From: Bacteroidota bacterium
GTDB taxonomy: Bacteria; Bacteroidota; Bacteroidia; Chitinophagales; UBA2359
DNA length: 8,719 nucleotides
NCBI GenBank assembly: GCA_020629895.1
Contig: JAHDCM010000026.1
Span: 1-8,719 of the forward strand
Direction of reading: 5' to 3'
Shown here: positions 6,686 through 8,719 of the stretch, one piece after another
How the letters are laid out: each line of letters begins with the position of its first letter
How positions within the stretch are numbered: position 1 is the first letter of the stretch
The notes under the pieces: generated by a model
What the model saw: the letters and a program-made list of their open reading frames with translations, nothing else
Told to the model about the DNA's origin: nothing
Databases searched by the model: none
Made by a program: the position numbers and the translations under genes

Positions 6686-7282
6686 TTGGAATTTAACGAT
6701 TTAAAAAATACATGGAAGGACTTGCAAAACCTGCAAGCTGACCAACACCAACTGGACGAACAGCAGATACGGCGTTTGCTAGAGGAACGCAGCCAGCATC
6801 CGATTGCTCAAATTAAACGTAGTATTTTGTTTGAGTTAGGATTTTTGTTGTTGTTTACGATCGCTTTTGCTGTTGGTTATCGGTGGTTGCCGCCTGAAAT
6901 GGTGCGCTTATTACTCATTTCTCTGGTTATTGCTTGGCCTTTATCTATTGCGATGCTTATTCCATCTTATTTACAAACTCGTAATGTGTATAATGCTGAT
7001 GAAAGCTTGAAGGAAAATCTTCAGAAATTGGTGCGTCGCTTGGATAACAGTACGAAGGTAAATCGTTTTTTTGCGACGATTGCTCCTGCTATTGGTTTCT
7101 TGGGCGGGCATTGGTTGTTGCAAGAAAACTGGGGAAGTCCTACGGCTATGCAATGGGGAATTGATGTAGTCATTGCTATTATTCTTTGTCTCATTTTTGC
7201 ACCTTTGGCTAATTGGTATTTAAAACGTTGGTATGGTGATCATATTCAGGAGTTGAAAGACTGCCTAAAAGAGTTTGATTGA
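6686..7282 (+). CDS. Four-helix membrane protein paired with the ECF sigma factor
   Basis: The product is 198 residues. A soluble, charged, Gln-rich N-terminus (1-45, MEFNDLKNTWKDLQNLQ...) is followed by hydrophobic segments at about 48-66, 72-93, 126-145 and 157-178, a polar loop (95-125) and a short cytoplasmic tail. The start is TTG at 6686; there is no in-frame ATG before residue 72, and the N-terminal xELxxLKxxWK-like pattern is familiar from small membrane proteins found after Bacteroidota ECF genes. The 5-nt gap to the sigma stop suggests translational coupling. By position it could be an anti-sigma factor holding the sigma at the membrane through its N-terminal helix. It lacks the HxxxCxxC zinc-binding signature and the periplasmic domain of FecR/RsiW-type anti-sigmas, so this role is inferred only. 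No domain name can be assigned from sequence alone. Confidence 0.85.
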   Translation: MEFNDLKNTWKDLQNLQADQHQLDEQQIRRLLEERSQHPIAQIKRSILFELGFLLLFTIAFAVGYRWLPPEMVRLLLISLVIAWPLSIAMLIPSYLQTRNVYNADESLKENLQKLVRRLDNSTKVNRFFATIAPAIGFLGGHWLLQENWGSPTAMQWGIDVVIAIILCLIFAPLANWYLKRWYGDHIQELKDCLKEFD

Positions 7283-7524
7283 CACTTTTTTTGAAAAAAA
7301 AATGAACCTTTGATTAAACCATTCGTAATACTCCATATATTTTTGTTCGAAAATCGTCTTTTTATGGCACTTTTTTAAAAGGCTACTGGTTGTAACACTA
7401 ACAATCGTTATTGGCAAACATATTACCTATACAAACAAAACTTTGTCTCTTGTTTTTCTGATTCTTCTCAAGAGTAAGAAGTGGTCTTGATGTTAAAATA
7501 AAACCACCTCTAAAAAATATTACT
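7283..7524. other. AT-rich intergenic stretch, no gene seen
   Basis: No ORF of convincing length was found. Immediately after the previous stop there is a T7/A9 tract pair (7284-7302) that is too weak to call a terminator. TATTTTTG at 7338-7345 matches the -7 consensus TAnnTTTG, with a TTTG 25 bp upstream (7309-7312), which is too far for a good -33. The only ATG just after it opens a 4-codon ORF (ATGGCACTTTTTTAA). If it is a real promoter it would drive a non-coding RNA or read through into the small peptide unit. Confidence 0.4.
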
Positions 7525-7532
7525 TACATTTG
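7525..7532 (+). promoter_or_regulatory. Candidate -7 element of the small peptide unit
   Basis: TACATTTG is an exact TAnnTTTG match. Transcription would begin near 7539, giving a leader of about 40 nt before the ATG at 7580. No clear -33 TTG is found at the usual spacing. Support comes from the matched terminator downstream at 7711-7758, which together with this element frames a transcript of about 220 nt. Confidence 0.5.
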
Positions 7533-7579
7533 TATAACACTCACAAGCTGAATCAATTAACCATACAAAAATCAAAACC

Positions 7580-7645
7580 ATGTTTATCGTATTTGTTGGA
7601 CTTATTGTTGGATTAATTACCTGTTTTCTTCAATTGATTTTATAA
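7580..7645 (+). CDS. Putative 21-residue hydrophobic peptide
   Basis: The ORF ATG...TAA encodes MFIVFVGLIVGLITCFLQLI plus a final Leu. Every residue is hydrophobic or small except Thr14, Cys15 and Gln18; there is no charged residue, and the length is exactly one membrane helix. The ATG is preceded by the A-rich tract AAAAATCAAAACC, which resembles the tract before aceK (ACAACAAAACA) and suits Bacteroidota initiation without a Shine-Dalgarno. The ORF sits alone between a candidate promoter (7525) and a strong terminator (7711), an arrangement typical of independently expressed small membrane peptides or type I toxins. It could instead be a chance ORF within a small RNA, since AT-rich DNA easily encodes hydrophobic runs. 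Homologues with synonymous substitutions would be needed to settle this. Confidence 0.5.
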   Translation: MFIVFVGLIVGLITCFLQLIL

Positions 7646-7710
7646 AGATTTTTTGTTTATAGACAAAACCATTTTATAGTACTAAGCTAACCTAATTAAC
7701 CCATATCTTG

Positions 7711-7758
7711 AGCTGTAAGTTACTTTTCTAAGTAAAAGTAATTTGCAGCTATTTTTTT
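7711..7758 (+). terminator. Intrinsic terminator of the small peptide unit
   Basis: A 17-bp stem (7711-7727 with 7734-7750, starting AGCTG and ending CAGCT) contains two G-U pairs and a 6-nt CTAAGT loop. It is followed by A and T7 (7752-7758). The G-U pairs strengthen it on the plus strand only (they are A-C mismatches on the other), so it reads plus-ward. It lies 65 bp after the peptide ORF and well before the next gene at 7887, so it most likely ends a short independent transcript. Confidence 0.88.
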
Positions 7759-7886
7759 GGATATACATTGTGTGTCAAAAAATATCGAACTTTTTGTGTA
7801 ACAAAAGTCTTATATTAGCGACTAAATAGTAGTATTCTGTTTGTTATGATTCATTTTCACTGATCATCTTTAAAAATATTAAGCTA

Positions 7887-8711
7887 ATGGCTGATATACC
7901 TATGGAACCAGTAGTGCTAATTGATAAAAAAAGAAATAAGGAGGCACATATTGTTATTCCAGTTAACAATTCGTTTGAAGATTTATTAGATGCTGCAAGG
8001 CGTATTAATACGGGCTTGTTTCAAGGAGAGTGGGAGTTATCTTATCTAAATCCTACGACCAAACAACAAGAACCGATTGATAAAGATGCTGAAATTGCGA
8101 CTTATACGGATCAAGAGATCAATACGTTTTTCTGGAATTATAAAGCATCTACTTTTAAAAGTTCGTTTGAACGACGTATGAAAAAAGTGCAAGAGCAAAT
8201 TGAACGGGAACAACAACGTCATGCGGAAGCTCGCGCAGAGTATGAAGCGAATAAACAAACTCAACGTCAAGCTCCTCCTAAAAAGCGACAGGTACTTGGA
8301 TTAAGGTATGCAAACGTGGGTATTCGTGCTGCGGCGTTTGTTATTGATATGATTATCTTAAATGTAGTGGGCAGTATTTTTGGGGGTGATGCTTTTACTA
8401 GTGGCTTACTATTTTTGTTTTACTTTAGCATTATGGAGAGTTCTTCTCGCCAAGCCTCTTTGGGAAAACAGTTCTTTGGTTTACGTGTAACGGATTATCG
8501 CGGTAATACACTTTCTTTTGGGGCGGCTCTTTTTAGAAATGTGATCAAGGGAATTGCTTGTATTGGCTTAATAGGTGGTGAGTTTTTATCGACCTTGTTT
8601 ATATTTGCTAATATTATTGTATTATTTAATACAAAGCATTTATCGTTCCACGATCAGGCTAGTAAAAGTATTGTGTTGGCAGAGGTGGATCGTAAAACAC
8701 GTACTTCTTAG
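7887..8711 (+). CDS. RDD family membrane protein with N-terminal extension
   Basis: The product is 274 residues. Residues 1-90 form a soluble domain I do not recognise (VLIDKKRNKEAHIVIPVNNS, then a helix and an FQGEWELSYLNP segment). Residues 92-125 are highly charged (ERRMKKVQEQIEREQQRHAE) and likely a coiled coil. A Gln/Pro/Lys linker leads to the RDD domain (about 139-264). That domain has the first helix with Arg147 and Asp154 (GIRAAAFVIDMIILNVVG), the SLGKQFFGLRVTD block (191-203), Arg217 in ALFRNVIKGI, a hydrophobic span at about 222-247 and the closing HDQASKSIVL (255-264). RDD proteins are small membrane proteins of mostly unknown role; some have been linked to ion transport. The ATG follows AAAATATTAAGCTA without a Shine-Dalgarno. 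The stop codon is followed directly by T8 at the window end. Confidence 0.88.
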   Translation: MADIPMEPVVLIDKKRNKEAHIVIPVNNSFEDLLDAARRINTGLFQGEWELSYLNPTTKQQEPIDKDAEIATYTDQEINTFFWNYKASTFKSSFERRMKKVQEQIEREQQRHAEARAEYEANKQTQRQAPPKKRQVLGLRYANVGIRAAAFVIDMIILNVVGSIFGGDAFTSGLLFLFYFSIMESSSRQASLGKQFFGLRVTDYRGNTLSFGAALFRNVIKGIACIGLIGGEFLSTLFIFANIIVLFNTKHLSFHDQASKSIVLAEVDRKTRTS

Positions 8712-8719
8712 TTTTTTTT

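Noticed and set aside
7284..7302. T7/A9 tract pair after the membrane protein gene as a terminator
   Set aside because: The stem would be only A-T pairs with almost no loop, so it is too weak to call.
7793..7818. Promoter for the RDD gene (TTTG then TATATTAG)
   Set aside because: The spacer is only 14 bp and the -7 octamer deviates at two fixed positions, so it is not supported.

Overview
The window looks like an AT-rich chromosomal segment of a Bacteroidota bacterium, probably a Saprospiria/Cytophagia-like marine or gliding lineage (this placement is inference). The evidence is threefold. The gene families are typical of the phylum: an 'asparagine synthetase B'-labelled amidotransferase-fold protein, a SPOR protein, a DUF2461 protein and a small ECF sigma factor. 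Start codons are preceded by A-rich tracts rather than Shine-Dalgarno sequences. Several upstream regions carry octamers fitting the Bacteroidota -7 promoter element TAnnTTTG.

Layout. A perfect 34-bp palindrome (3-36) lies just beyond the end of a minus-strand secreted protein gene (53-1333). Divergent from it is a full-length isocitrate dehydrogenase kinase/phosphatase gene, aceK (1525-3285). Next come a SPOR-domain protein with a Thr-rich 30-bp tandem-repeat linker (3377-4204), a strong intrinsic terminator (4256-4290) and a YD-repeat-like lipoprotein (4319-5215). The lipoprotein gene converges on a minus-strand DUF2461 gene (5454-6110). The gap between these two is filled by a highly structured element, about 210 bp long, that ends in a 23-bp perfect hairpin. 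Divergent from the DUF2461 gene is a two-gene unit: an ECF sigma factor (6183-6680) and, 5 nt later, a four-helix membrane protein that starts at TTG (6686-7282). A 604-bp stretch with no gene of ordinary size follows. Inside it is a compact unit with a candidate promoter (7525-7532), an ORF for a 21-residue all-hydrophobic peptide (7580-7645) and an intrinsic terminator (7711-7758). The window closes with an RDD-family membrane protein carrying an unusual N-terminal extension (7887-8711).

The genes do not form one pathway. AceK sets isocitrate flux between the TCA cycle and the glyoxylate shunt by acting on isocitrate dehydrogenase, whose gene is not here. The sigma factor and its membrane neighbour probably form an envelope-signalling pair. 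The SPOR protein, the lipoprotein and the 53-1333 protein are envelope or exported proteins. The items most worth following up are the small hydrophobic peptide unit, the structured convergent-gene element, and aceK in a phylum where I do not expect it to be widespread.
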